Source: a virus
Length of the DNA: 64,000 bases
Reading direction: 5' to 3' (one strand)
IMG/VR virus record: IMGVR_UViG_3300009103_000004
Coordinates: 103,190-167,189 of that record
Positions 38,425 through 47,563 of this stretch are shown one piece after another; position 1 is the first letter of the stretch, and each line of letters opens with the position of its first letter. A model generated the notes under the pieces. The model did not search any database and was not told the origin of the DNA. It was given only the letters and a program-made list of their open reading frames with translations. Made by a program: the position numbers and the translations under genes.

Positions 38425-40061
38425 GAGAAGTAATCTGAAAGAAACTTATGTTTCTGATCACTATCCAAGTCAAGAAAATCCACTAACTCAGACATTTTGG
38501 TAACGGCATCCCTACGTCGTTTATCACAAGCTGCGAAATCAACCGTAGATATATCATTCTTAAATGTGGTAGGGTTGCCCCTAAATGGAGGTACGTATAT
38601 TATAGAGCCTTCCTTATCAAGTTTAGATAGTTTAGATTTTAACGTAATTGGAGTTATAGCCAACTGTTCGGAAATAAAAGAAACATCAAGCTCGTAAAAA
38701 TCATTAACTGGATGCCCGTATAACTCAATATACTTTACTAACTCCGAGTCTCCTTCCTCGTTTAACAATTTGATTTTACATGTTTTCTTGGATTCTGGTG
38801 AACGCTCTATCACATCATTAGATATTAATATCGACATGGCAGACGATACATAGGCTTGGTGTATGTTTAATTTACGAGCTAAGTCGAAGTTAGTTATTTT
38901 CGTAACTCCATTAGAATCCATTAAATTCCTAAGAGAACTATATACAGACCGGATAATACTTTCCTCAGGATAAGTAGTATCCAAAAACCATTGTTGCGTT
39001 GATATTGACTTCGCATCTTCGTAAAAGATGCACCTAGACTCTAGACCATCCCTACCCGCACGACCAGTTTCTTGTGCATACTGCTCTATGGATCCGGGTA
39101 TATCTACATGTATTACACTTCGTATGTCACTTTTGTCTACGCCCAAGCCGAAGGCATTGGTGGAAAACATAACACGAACATCGTTAGACATGAACAGATT
39201 CTGACTGGTGGTTCGCTCATCGGGCGTCATGCCGCCATTATATACGAGACACTCGCCGTCAATCTGTCCTTTGTATGTATTATACAATTCGTGTGTTTTC
39301 TTTTTAGTAGAACAATAAACTATAGTACTTCCAGATATACTGTTTATAGTAGTTAGCAAATGACTCGGGCTGTAAGGATATGTTTCAAACTGTAGATTTT
39401 TTCGTTCTGGATAAAAAACAATTTTACTGGCACCGCTTATAGTTAGAGCATCTCTAACATCTCCCTCCATGTCCTCAGTTAATGTAGCTGTAAGGGCTAA
39501 TATAACTTCAGGGCAGAGTTCTGATATAAACTCTCCTATCTTTATATAGTCTGGGCGAAAGCTATGTGCCCACTGACTTATGCAGTGTGCCTCGTCTATT
39601 ACTACCATGTCTGGCTTACGGGAAAACATAAGCTCTACAAACCTATCGTTTTGTAGCCGTTCAGGTGCAACTAACAAGAACTGCAAGTCACCACTGTCCC
39701 ACTCCAAAATAACATTATTATTTTCAGCGGCTGTTTGGCCACTAGAAATCTGACCCGCAGTGTAACCTTTGTCCCACAACGATTCAACTTGATCCTTCAT
39801 TAGTGAAACCAAAGGACTGAAGATGAGTGTTTTCCAGCCAACTGCACGAGTTGGAACTATATATATAGCAGACTTGCCGAAGCCGGTGGGCATAACACAT
39901 ATAGTATCTCGCTTGAGCATTAGGTTCATTACCGCCTGATCCTGTCCCTCTTTAAGCGAGTCGTAACCTAACTCTTCTAAGACTTTGGGCATATTGCCGA
40001 AGCCCTCTGTTAGACTTGCAGGACAAGATTCCGACCTTCTTAACTTTTCAGTAGATTCCAT
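38421..40061 (-). CDS. recQ: RecQ-like superfamily 2 DNA helicase (546 aa)
   Basis: All core motifs are readable: MPTGFGKSAIY (Walker A, residues 57-67), FSPLVSLMKDQV, VIDEAHCISQWAHSFRPDY (DEAH plus aromatic-rich RecQ loop), ALTAT, STIVYCSTKKKT, FSTNAFGLGVDKSDIRSVIH and YAQETGRAGRDG. C-terminal to this are winged-helix-like residues but no HRDC domain, shorter than E. coli RecQ. Unwinds 3'-5' and would act with the RecA-like and SbcCD genes nearby in repair or recombination-driven replication. Confidence 0.95.
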   Translation of the reverse strand: MESTEKLRRSESCPASLTEGFGNMPKVLEELGYDSLKEGQDQAVMNLMLKRDTICVMPTGFGKSAIYIVPTRAVGWKTLIFSPLVSLMKDQVESLWDKGYTAGQISSGQTAAENNNVILEWDSGDLQFLLVAPERLQNDRFVELMFSRKPDMVVIDEAHCISQWAHSFRPDYIKIGEFISELCPEVILALTATLTEDMEGDVRDALTISGASKIVFYPERKNLQFETYPYSPSHLLTTINSISGSTIVYCSTKKKTHELYNTYKGQIDGECLVYNGGMTPDERTTSQNLFMSNDVRVMFSTNAFGLGVDKSDIRSVIHVDIPGSIEQYAQETGRAGRDGLESRCIFYEDAKSISTQQWFLDTTYPEESIIRSVYSSLRNLMDSNGVTKITNFDLARKLNIHQAYVSSAMSILISNDVIERSPESKKTCKIKLLNEEGDSELVKYIELYGHPVNDFYELDVSFISEQLAITPITLKSKLSKLDKEGSIIYVPPFRGNPTTFKNDISTVDFAACDKRRRDAVTKMSELVDFLDLDSDQKHKFLSDYFS

Positions 40062-40603
40062 AGCTTGATGAAGTTTGTAAACTGAGCAGACTTAGTTGAA
40101 TGATCCTCGTCTGATTCAAAAGTATTATAACCTAAAGATATACAAGCCATATTCAGATCAAACGAAAAACGCTCTTCAGCTGTTATTATAGCTGGGCCAT
40201 TATACAAATTAACCATATCACGTTGCACATGATTAGCATTCCAATCTGGGTCTGGTAACAAATGTCTTCGTGACCACCACCAAGCAGCGCGTTGTATAAG
40301 CGCTAAGTTATGTATGCTAACGAGCAATGTGTTAGGACCAGTTACATCGTAATACAAATTTATAGTTTCTATTACAGCATCCCAGCAAGAAGCGGTTATA
40401 TTACTTTCATTTAGTGTAAACTCTAAGTCATCCAGTATCTCGTCACCCTTAACATGCCTTACAATTAAATTAATATTATATGTGTCAGGATGTCTGGGGT
40501 GACAAAGATTAGGATACTTTAACAATGCAGGGTATACGAAAACTATACTCCTGTTACTGAACGGGTCAGGGGGAGTTGGCATCCCGAATGTTTCATTAGC
40601 CAT
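40040..40603 (-). CDS. Hypothetical protein (187 aa)
   Basis: No recognised family. Contains proline-rich N terminus (MPTPPDPFSNR) and aromatic clusters (RAAWWWSRRH). Overlaps RecQ by 22 nt and lies in the recombination operon. Confidence 0.75.
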   Translation of the reverse strand: MANETFGMPTPPDPFSNRSIVFVYPALLKYPNLCHPRHPDTYNINLIVRHVKGDEILDDLEFTLNESNITASCWDAVIETINLYYDVTGPNTLLVSIHNLALIQRAAWWWSRRHLLPDPDWNANHVQRDMVNLYNGPAIITAEERFSFDLNMACISLGYNTFESDEDHSTKSAQFTNFIKLWNLLKS

Positions 40604-40604
40604 T

Positions 40605-41030
40605 TTAAGTAGATAGCAGAATACTTTTATTTATATGATCGCTACCAACTACAACAACACCATAATCGGGGTTGTCGGGCCAGTCTACGATATCACACTC
40701 GAATATAGAACCTTCGAGACTACGTTTGGAGACAAAGAATCCGCCTGTTGCACTTCTTGTGTCAGATGCTGTTTTATACAAAATAAGATCACCAAGCCTG
40801 GGCCGACCGACTCTTCTATCTGCAGCCATGCGCTCGTCATTATTAAGTACAAACAATCCCACGTCTATGAAGACATCATTTTTGGTATCGCTAAACTCTT
40901 CAGTTGGAAACGGACCTATGATCGTTTCATAAGAGTTACTGCTAAGTTGCCAAAATTTAAATTCTTTAGAGTGGCGACATCTGAGGAAGTAATAAGCAAA
41001 TCCTTCTTGAGAGTCGGATTTTTGTATCAC
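40605..41030 (-). CDS. Hypothetical protein (141 aa)
   Basis: Beta-rich; contains RRVGRPRLGD, weakly AT-hook-like. Not recognised. Follows the stop of the upstream gene by overlap of one base. Confidence 0.75.
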   Translation of the reverse strand: MIQKSDSQEGFAYYFLRCRHSKEFKFWQLSSNSYETIIGPFPTEEFSDTKNDVFIDVGLFVLNNDERMAADRRVGRPRLGDLILYKTASDTRSATGGFFVSKRSLEGSIFECDIVDWPDNPDYGVVVVGSDHINKSILLST

Positions 41031-41443
41031 TAGCGCTTCGTAATTAAAGATTTTATAGGTGTTAACGATATGTAGAACGAATCTATCTCACGTGTATGTG
41101 AATCAAATACCACTAATGAATCTAAGAAGTTTTTAACAAATTCCAGATTCTCGGTACACATAATGACAAACAACCCATCCAAGCCTTTTACTACGGAATC
41201 CGATACTACTGCAAAATAGTCAAGGTCATTCATGACAGCTTTTACTAAATCGGATTTTGCGCCTTTGTGAAACAAATCCCAAAAAACACGATACCTATCT
41301 CTATATATTATTAAGTCCTCTCTAATTATAATATTTTTAATGTCATCAAACTTATTATGAATTTCATCTAAAATATCTTCTTCTGTGTCTGTTAAGTTAT
41401 TCAGCTTCAGCATCTGACTCAGTTGATAATTGCTCAGTTTCAT
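41030..41443 (-). CDS. Hypothetical protein (137 aa)
   Basis: Start at MKLSNYQLSQML (41443) gives a 47-nt overlap with the recombinase end; a longer start would overlap more. Helical acidic protein without recognised motif. Confidence 0.7.
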   Translation of the reverse strand: MKLSNYQLSQMLKLNNLTDTEEDILDEIHNKFDDIKNIIIREDLIIYRDRYRVFWDLFHKGAKSDLVKAVMNDLDYFAVVSDSVVKGLDGLFVIMCTENLEFVKNFLDSLVVFDSHTREIDSFYISLTPIKSLITKR

Positions 41444-42683
41444 CGGAGTCCCCTTCTTTAAGCTTTTGTAATTCATCACAAGACGTATCTGGAACCTCGT
41501 AACCTACTATTCCCAGTTGTGATCGTAGCTCATCAACCAGATGGCTATCCATAAACGTGTTAAAGAAGTCATTAGCTTTAACGCCAACAACCTCTAGCTC
41601 CTCACAACTGTAACGCTTACGACTCTCTATAATACCGCAATGCCTGTTAGCTGCCAGCCAACTGCACGTAGTATTACCCATATACAACGAAGGTTGTTTC
41701 CAACTTTCTGTATCTAGGTATGGCTTTCCCACTATCTCAAACTCAAGAAAACCGCCCTCAGGGCCATAACTATTTTTTGCTACGGTACATTTTACTATAC
41801 TTCCTACTTTTTCGGTGCCATTCTTAGCAACACCCTTTCTAGTAAGTATAAGTTGTAATGCAGCGTTTTGGTTAAACGCGTTGCCACCTATCTTTGTACG
41901 ATTGAATGTAGCTGAAACCTCTGGACTTATAAAAGCACCACCACCGAAGCCTGTGGATACTTGTTGATTTTGGTGGCTGACTATTATTAAGAATACATTA
42001 TTCTGCTTAAGCCAGCTAGGGAGAATGCGGCACCATTGGTGAGCAAACTTTGAATGACCGAAGTTTACTTTGTCTGTGCCAAACTCATTCTTTTTTACGT
42101 CTCCTCCGTAAAAAGACCTACCAATAGATTCGGTAGGACTCATTAGCTTACTAAAAGAGTCAACTGCACAGACAAGTGGTGTTGTACTGGGAACACCTAT
42201 TTGATTACGACAGACGTCAACAAAATCCTCTAAAGCAGAAACCATGCTGGGAATATCATCGCAGGTTTGTATGGTTATTTTAGAAAACATTTTATCTGCC
42301 AACGTTGGATCTGGGCACAAGCAACGTGCAACACGTTCGTTATTCATAGGCTTGCCCTCGGTTTCAACGTAAAAGAAAGGACTACCCTTGGCCATTGCCT
42401 GGCCCGCTATTGTAAATACCAAAGAAGACTTACCGACACCATCTTGTCCTAAAATCTCTAAAAGTGTGCCAGCTGGAAACCCACACATACCTATAGTTGC
42501 TTGCAAATATATACTATCAACTTCTATATAATCACGACGTAAGTCTGACATCGAGGTTACAGTAGTGGATGCCTTACGCTTACTGGCCATGGCGAGCATG
42601 GTCTCTTTAACTTGTGAGGAGAAATCTACATCATCCAACAGGTTGAATGATTCGGGTGTTTTATCTTTTTTCTTTCTAGGCAT
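41397..42683 (-). CDS. uvsX: RecA/UvsX-type recombinase (428 aa)
   Basis: Walker A GQDGVGKSS at residues 79-87, preceded by FPAGTLLEILG, then FFYVETEGKP, a Walker B-like CAVDSFSKL, LIIVSHQNQQV and the L2-type loop GGGAFISPEVSATFNRT, closing with a beta-rich region and acidic tail (DSDETEQLSTESDAEAE). Forms ATP-dependent filaments on single-stranded DNA for strand exchange. Length and tail match phage recombinases more than bacterial RecA. Terminator behind the next unit separates it from the putative SSB. Confidence 0.9.
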   Translation of the reverse strand: MPRKKKDKTPESFNLLDDVDFSSQVKETMLAMASKRKASTTVTSMSDLRRDYIEVDSIYLQATIGMCGFPAGTLLEILGQDGVGKSSLVFTIAGQAMAKGSPFFYVETEGKPMNNERVARCLCPDPTLADKMFSKITIQTCDDIPSMVSALEDFVDVCRNQIGVPSTTPLVCAVDSFSKLMSPTESIGRSFYGGDVKKNEFGTDKVNFGHSKFAHQWCRILPSWLKQNNVFLIIVSHQNQQVSTGFGGGAFISPEVSATFNRTKIGGNAFNQNAALQLILTRKGVAKNGTEKVGSIVKCTVAKNSYGPEGGFLEFEIVGKPYLDTESWKQPSLYMGNTTCSWLAANRHCGIIESRKRYSCEELEVVGVKANDFFNTFMDSHLVDELRSQLGIVGYEVPDTSCDELQKLKEGDSDETEQLSTESDAEAE

Positions 42684-42697
42684 AGTATTAAAAAATT

Positions 42698-42733
42698 AAA
42701 TAAGGGGGGCAGGATTACCCACCCCCCTTATTG
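42698..42733 (-). terminator. Terminator of the 42755-44032 gene
   Basis: TAAGGGGGG pairs with CCCCCCTTA; AT-rich flanks on both sides. Confidence 0.8.
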
Positions 42734-42754
42734 TGAGTTGTTACGGTCTAATTT

Positions 42755-44032
42755 TTAACTACTTGGAGATACGCCCAACTTAGCACACAGGTCGAAAAAT
42801 TCAGGTAATTCTTCGTGTTTCAAGTTGTTGGGGTTCTCCTTAAACTTTGTAGATAGTTCGTCATAACGAGCTCTATCACTATCACTAACCTCTGTAGAAG
42901 TAGATTCTTTATTAGAATCAGCTGTGTTAACAGGTACTTGTATTTTAGGAACAGGCGTTGTCTCAGCTACTTTTTCCGCAGTTGGAGTAGGAAACGCAGC
43001 TGTATCAGTACCTATGGTGTTACCAGCAGGAATCTCATCCTCTACAACCTCCTCTTTTTCTATTTGCGAAGGTATGGAATAATCCGCATTACGAGCCGGG
43101 GCCACTGGTGTAGGTATGCCATTAGCGGCATGTGGTGCACAGGCCTGCTCTATAATGTTGTACGGTATTATACCATCTTGAACAACATAGTCCAAAATTT
43201 CGTCATACGACCAAACTCTAGTAACGTTTTCATCATCAGAAATAACATACCTGTCACGCAAAGCATCCGTATCAGATATATCCCACTTTTGATTACCATC
43301 CAAACGACCGGCAGAGTCTGAAAAGTGAAGACCAGCAAAGCGAATCTTATCATTGGATTCAGCCTGGGTTTCACGAACAGTTGCAGCAAGACCTTCCTTA
43401 GGATGGGTTATATCTCCGTAGAGATAGTCTTCCCATTCTTTAGATATAACCTCGTCGTTTCTGCCAGCACGAAGTGCCAACTTACTCTTTAGATCAGTCC
43501 ACGCTGCGTTTGTGAATATACCAATTTGATTCTCCGTTTTCCTACTATTCACGTCAGTCATCAAATACACGTTAGTAAGGACAAAATAACGCGGAGTAGG
43601 AGCAGCGGCTCTTTCCTTGTAGCTTTTGTCTTCAGTTAGTGCACGTATTTGTACGTCGTCTGACTTAATTGCAAAATCACGAATATCGAATATTGGATCA
43701 ACACCACGCTTTGATTGTTGACCATGCACTCCACTAAGTGGAGAAACTAGCGAAACGTTACCCTTTCCGTAGAATGTGTAACCTTGTATTATAAAATACC
43801 AGGAAGTAAACCCCGGCGTTTTAGTTTTCCAATCCTCGGGTAACTCAGCACTCCTGTACGAAAGATAAGAAGTTTCGTAGTCAGGGGTTCCTTGTTTGTC
43901 TGGATCGAAAGCAGGCAATACTCTCAAAAAGTATTGGCCCGAAGCTTTGAACTGTGTACTTTTAACACCGTCATGGAAAAACCCATGTGTGAATGTACGA
44001 CTTACATCTGATTGACTGCCACCTAATAGCAT
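42755..44032 (-). CDS. Putative single-stranded DNA-binding protein (425 aa)
   Basis: Begins with short N-terminal arm then QYFLRVLPAFDPD, which resembles the FRxLP phrase of gp32-like phage SSBs, followed by an OB-fold-like beta region with many aromatics, and a long acidic, Pro/Thr-rich C-terminal tail (EEVVEDEIPAGN, TSTEVSDSDRARYDE). Monocistronic, with its own terminator and strong promoter-like motif, as expected for an abundant SSB. Assignment rests on composition and position, not a decisive motif. Confidence 0.5.
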   Translation of the reverse strand: MLLGGSQSDVSRTFTHGFFHDGVKSTQFKASGQYFLRVLPAFDPDKQGTPDYETSYLSYRSAELPEDWKTKTPGFTSWYFIIQGYTFYGKGNVSLVSPLSGVHGQQSKRGVDPIFDIRDFAIKSDDVQIRALTEDKSYKERAAAPTPRYFVLTNVYLMTDVNSRKTENQIGIFTNAAWTDLKSKLALRAGRNDEVISKEWEDYLYGDITHPKEGLAATVRETQAESNDKIRFAGLHFSDSAGRLDGNQKWDISDTDALRDRYVISDDENVTRVWSYDEILDYVVQDGIIPYNIIEQACAPHAANGIPTPVAPARNADYSIPSQIEKEEVVEDEIPAGNTIGTDTAAFPTPTAEKVAETTPVPKIQVPVNTADSNKESTSTEVSDSDRARYDELSTKFKENPNNLKHEELPEFFDLCAKLGVSPSS

Positions 44033-44109
44033 AGTATTTCTTTATGTTCTTATTGTTTGATCTAATTAATTACCAGTATCAGTAGATACCTAACAAAACT
44101 AAAATTCAC

Positions 44110-44129
44110 GATACCTTAGAAAAGGTATC
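44110..44129 (-). promoter_or_regulatory. Hairpin in the leader of the 44032 gene
   Basis: GATACC-TTAGAAAA-GGTATC, between the promoter-like motif at 44130-44149 and the start at 44032. Could be an attenuator or mRNA stabiliser. Confidence 0.5.
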
Positions 44130-44149
44130 ATATATATATACCACAAATC
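44130..44149 (-). promoter_or_regulatory. Promoter-like motif upstream of 44032
   Basis: Minus strand reads GATTTGTGGTATATATATATG, the same G-variant as at 17855, about 100 nt ahead of the putative SSB start and directly after polymerase's stop. Confidence 0.55.
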
Positions 44150-44159
44150 ACCTCATAAT

Positions 44160-47100
44160 TTACTTAGTATTAAGATACTCCGAATCCTCTTTATTTGGTT
44201 TCATACCCCAGCGATAAGAAAAGTCAACATCTATGGCAAACTGCAATGTCCTCCCGTTGACCTCCCATGTAGTACAATCGCTCATGCATTTCTGCAATAA
44301 CTCTTTAACTTTCCAGCGTTCTGACAATGGGCTCAGTATAGTTAACGCGTCATGTAATAATATCATAGGTCTCGCGCGCATACCGTTATCCCTGAACTCC
44401 TGTATTATCATGTTTACAGCCCTGGCCATTGTAGCAGCTACTATCTCTTGCATAGGATAGTTCCTAGCTTCTCTAGTGAGTGGCGCCATAAGAGATTTAC
44501 GAGCGTTTTCACTTAAACCTTCAACACCCAAACCATGAACATGAAAATGCCTAACTCTACCCGAAATGGACCTGTAGAATCCCGGAGTCTCTACGCATGC
44601 CTCTTGTGATCTGAGAAATGCAGCAGCTACTGGAAATTTTACTTCATAAGCATCGATTAATTTGTCCCCCGTTTCTGGGTCAGGTTTAATACCTGTTATA
44701 CTCTCTATGGTGCGTTCTAACAGTTTAGGAGATGCCCCATACGGTATGGAAAACATACCAACCTTGCCTGATAATCTATCTATATCCGCATCTAAAAATT
44801 CCCGAGACTTGTTTGTCATAGTCTCAGCCATCTCCCAATGCATATCCCGTAGCGGGTGTATAACGTTATGCGTTATGGGGTCAAGCACACGAACTTCTGG
44901 ATGGTCTACAACATTACTAACTCGTGCAACATCCATGCCCTTAAATCTAAGCCATGAAATATTGTGCTCGTCAGCAAGCTTAGGACAGACTTTAACAAAG
45001 TCCTCATCGCCAGACAAACAGACATTTATCATTTCTTCGTCGCCCGATATATAAGCTAGCCCCAAAACCTCGGCAGTTTCTAGGTCAGCATCAACTAAAC
45101 ACCATCCTTCTGGAGCTTCAACACACGAGCGCAGACTATATGGTTTATCTTGTCCCAATCTTTTAAACGCAGCCTCTATGGGCCTAGTAATAGCCTTGGG
45201 ATAGTTTAACACGTTTGGGTTCCACGTTCTAGGCCTACCAGTTTCAGTAGATGCAAAGTTGCAGTGCAATCTGCCATCAGTTTGTATCCACTTATGTAAG
45301 CCTTGTTCCGTACCATCCGCATTAGGACCCTTAAGGAACATTTTAACTATGTTACCAACTGAGTTTAATTCCAAAACGCGAGCTACCAAAGGACAGCGTT
45401 CCGAGAATATCTTTATTGTTTCTTTATCAGTAGATGGAGAGAAATCAAGTTGCCTAGACTTATCCAGCTTAAGGACAGCCTCCCATGGCATTTGAATCCC
45501 ATCTTTTTTTGTAGTTTTAACAGGTTCAAAATTACGAACGCTGAAAAGCCACCTACGTTTATGCGAATCACTTCTTATATTAAATGTATGTGCCTCCCAC
45601 CAGTGTTCGAACAAAGGAATATATTCGGAATAATCATCAGGGCTCAGTAACGACTTAATCTCTGTTAGGGATTGCTGCCTGATGTCAGCTAGTAGTTCAC
45701 CAATTTCAGATTTACGAGCCGAAGAGACGTTGTCATCTAAACCAATAGGATCTGCATAACGTTTAACAATATCACTAGAATCAAACAAATCCGTATCCCA
45801 TGGTACAAAATCCAAATCAAGTTTCGGAAACTTCCATTTTTCTGAATCAAGTGCAACCCTAGCCTCGTCCAACTCAACAAGCTTTCTAAACACGATGCTA
45901 CCAGACTCGCCAAACTTTTCATAAAGTTTTTGTGCTAAAATCAAAGTAGCCTCTTGCTTTATACTCAGTCTCAGTTCGAGTATGAGAAGTGCCTCATTAT
46001 TAGTGAAGACATCCCGCATTACGTCCAAGTAAGCTTTATTTATAGGTACTCCTGTATCCGACATAGTGCGGAAAGCATTGGTCACATACGGTAGATATAT
46101 ATCAAAATAGTATTCGTGTAAGTTATCAGCGTATATTTTTTGTAGTAAAATAGGATACGCACGCATTACTACGTCAGTATCCTTGCAAGCATATGGTACT
46201 ATTATGTCGTCTGGAATACGGGCGTAGCCCTCTTCCTTTTTGATACCAAGTTTTTTCTTAGCAAGAAACAACTCCGTATCATAACGACCCAAGTCTGTAT
46301 ATTTTAATGACAAACGCTCAAGTTTTATATCCGAGTACTCATCGATTAAAAACTCAGCAAACATAGTATCAAATGCACACTTGTTATGCGTATCTACACC
46401 TAAGTGAGATTCCATCCATAAAAAGTCAGCACAGGCATTATGTGCTATAAACTTGTAACCCTCACTTAGGAACGTACCTATAGCTTTGTATATAACAGCT
46501 TCCGGCTCATCCCAAACCCATAATCCATCTTGGTCCCTAAACATTATGTAAACTGCTTTTCCTGGGGCCCAGCAAAGTTGTATGGACCTAAGCTTACCAT
46601 CTACGTGAGTCATACCACTCCACTCACAGTCAACACTCAAGATGAATGGCGCAATAGCACGTATATTACTCATCAGTTGATCCAAACCATCCTTGTCACG
46701 AACAATAGTATAGTCAGTAGCAACTCTGCCAACACCTACACCGTTCATGTCATCAACATATTTCTTAACAGCCTTGAGGTCGGTAACCGAACGGGATATG
46801 TATTCGGGTTTGTAGAAAGGTGTCGTTATCTGATCCATTACGTAAACAAGGCAATCATAGTACGAGCTGTGGAAGAACCCCCCATGCACGTCTCTAAATG
46901 TCGCCCTGAAATCTACGAAGTAATCGAATACTTGCTTTCCTAAACAAACTATGACTTTCGGCGTAACTGCTTCCAGGTCATTTTCTATCAACTTATGACA
47001 CCATCTTAGATCCTCTAGTTTGGGTCGCATCTTACGACCACGAGCTAGCGTGTATTTACAAAGGGTGGTGTAATAAATCTGCTTGGGATCAAAACCACTA

Positions 47101-47348
47101 CGCTGTAAGTTTCTTAAAAATAGATTAGACGCGGGGCCTTTCAATAGCCTCGCTGGAGATGTCCTGTCATTAGCTTCTTCATCAAGCACACAAGGCCCGA
47201 CAAACAAAACGTCGGAAGATACATCTCCTACGCCGGAAAAATGAAGAACTCCATCTATTGTCCTATTTTTATTTAACGTCTTCGGGGGAGCGGATTTACA
47301 CCACTCTGGATAGTCCCCTTTCGCCAACGGGCGTTTTACTTCTGGCAC
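44160..47348 (-). CDS. polA: DNA polymerase I with N-terminal UDG-like domain (1062 aa)
   Basis: Residues about 40-150 read as a uracil-DNA-glycosylase-fold domain (DVLFVGPCV, YYTTLCKY, VIVCLGKQVFDYF), like the arrangement in Bacillus phage SPO1 polymerase. A 3'-5' DEDD exonuclease follows: LSVDCEW (D240, E242), FIAHNACADF, CKDTDVV. Family A motifs: motif A LVDADLETAEVLGL (D753), motif B RLSGKVGMFSIPYG, motif C LLHDALTI (H999, D1000). The usual E after HD is replaced by A1001. No 5' nuclease domain. Main replicative polymerase. Confidence 0.9.
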   Translation of the reverse strand: MPEVKRPLAKGDYPEWCKSAPPKTLNKNRTIDGVLHFSGVGDVSSDVLFVGPCVLDEEANDRTSPARLLKGPASNLFLRNLQRSGFDPKQIYYTTLCKYTLARGRKMRPKLEDLRWCHKLIENDLEAVTPKVIVCLGKQVFDYFVDFRATFRDVHGGFFHSSYYDCLVYVMDQITTPFYKPEYISRSVTDLKAVKKYVDDMNGVGVGRVATDYTIVRDKDGLDQLMSNIRAIAPFILSVDCEWSGMTHVDGKLRSIQLCWAPGKAVYIMFRDQDGLWVWDEPEAVIYKAIGTFLSEGYKFIAHNACADFLWMESHLGVDTHNKCAFDTMFAEFLIDEYSDIKLERLSLKYTDLGRYDTELFLAKKKLGIKKEEGYARIPDDIIVPYACKDTDVVMRAYPILLQKIYADNLHEYYFDIYLPYVTNAFRTMSDTGVPINKAYLDVMRDVFTNNEALLILELRLSIKQEATLILAQKLYEKFGESGSIVFRKLVELDEARVALDSEKWKFPKLDLDFVPWDTDLFDSSDIVKRYADPIGLDDNVSSARKSEIGELLADIRQQSLTEIKSLLSPDDYSEYIPLFEHWWEAHTFNIRSDSHKRRWLFSVRNFEPVKTTKKDGIQMPWEAVLKLDKSRQLDFSPSTDKETIKIFSERCPLVARVLELNSVGNIVKMFLKGPNADGTEQGLHKWIQTDGRLHCNFASTETGRPRTWNPNVLNYPKAITRPIEAAFKRLGQDKPYSLRSCVEAPEGWCLVDADLETAEVLGLAYISGDEEMINVCLSGDEDFVKVCPKLADEHNISWLRFKGMDVARVSNVVDHPEVRVLDPITHNVIHPLRDMHWEMAETMTNKSREFLDADIDRLSGKVGMFSIPYGASPKLLERTIESITGIKPDPETGDKLIDAYEVKFPVAAAFLRSQEACVETPGFYRSISGRVRHFHVHGLGVEGLSENARKSLMAPLTREARNYPMQEIVAATMARAVNMIIQEFRDNGMRARPMILLHDALTILSPLSERWKVKELLQKCMSDCTTWEVNGRTLQFAIDVDFSYRWGMKPNKEDSEYLNTK

Positions 47349-47563
47349 TTAGCTTTCACTTCATTGTACAACTCCATAGCTTCGGAGAGTGTACGATTAT
47401 AATCATGGCGATGCTGGTAATGCATCATACTTCTTAATCTAACAGACAAACCTTCGTCCATACTAATCCTAACCTTGTTAGCCTTGATAAGCTTAACTAA
47501 GTTTTCCAGTACTGTAACCGAGCACTGCATAATCTGTATATTCTTATCTTCATCACTTTGCAT
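47336..47563 (-). CDS. Small helical hypothetical protein (75 aa)
   Basis: Two helices rich in Leu/Glu/Lys; overlaps polymerase start by 13 nt and primase end by 11 nt, so co-translated with both. Possibly a replication accessory; no motif. Confidence 0.75.
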   Translation of the reverse strand: MQSDEDKNIQIMQCSVTVLENLVKLIKANKVRISMDEGLSVRLRSMMHYQHRHDYNRTLSEAMELYNEVKAKCQK

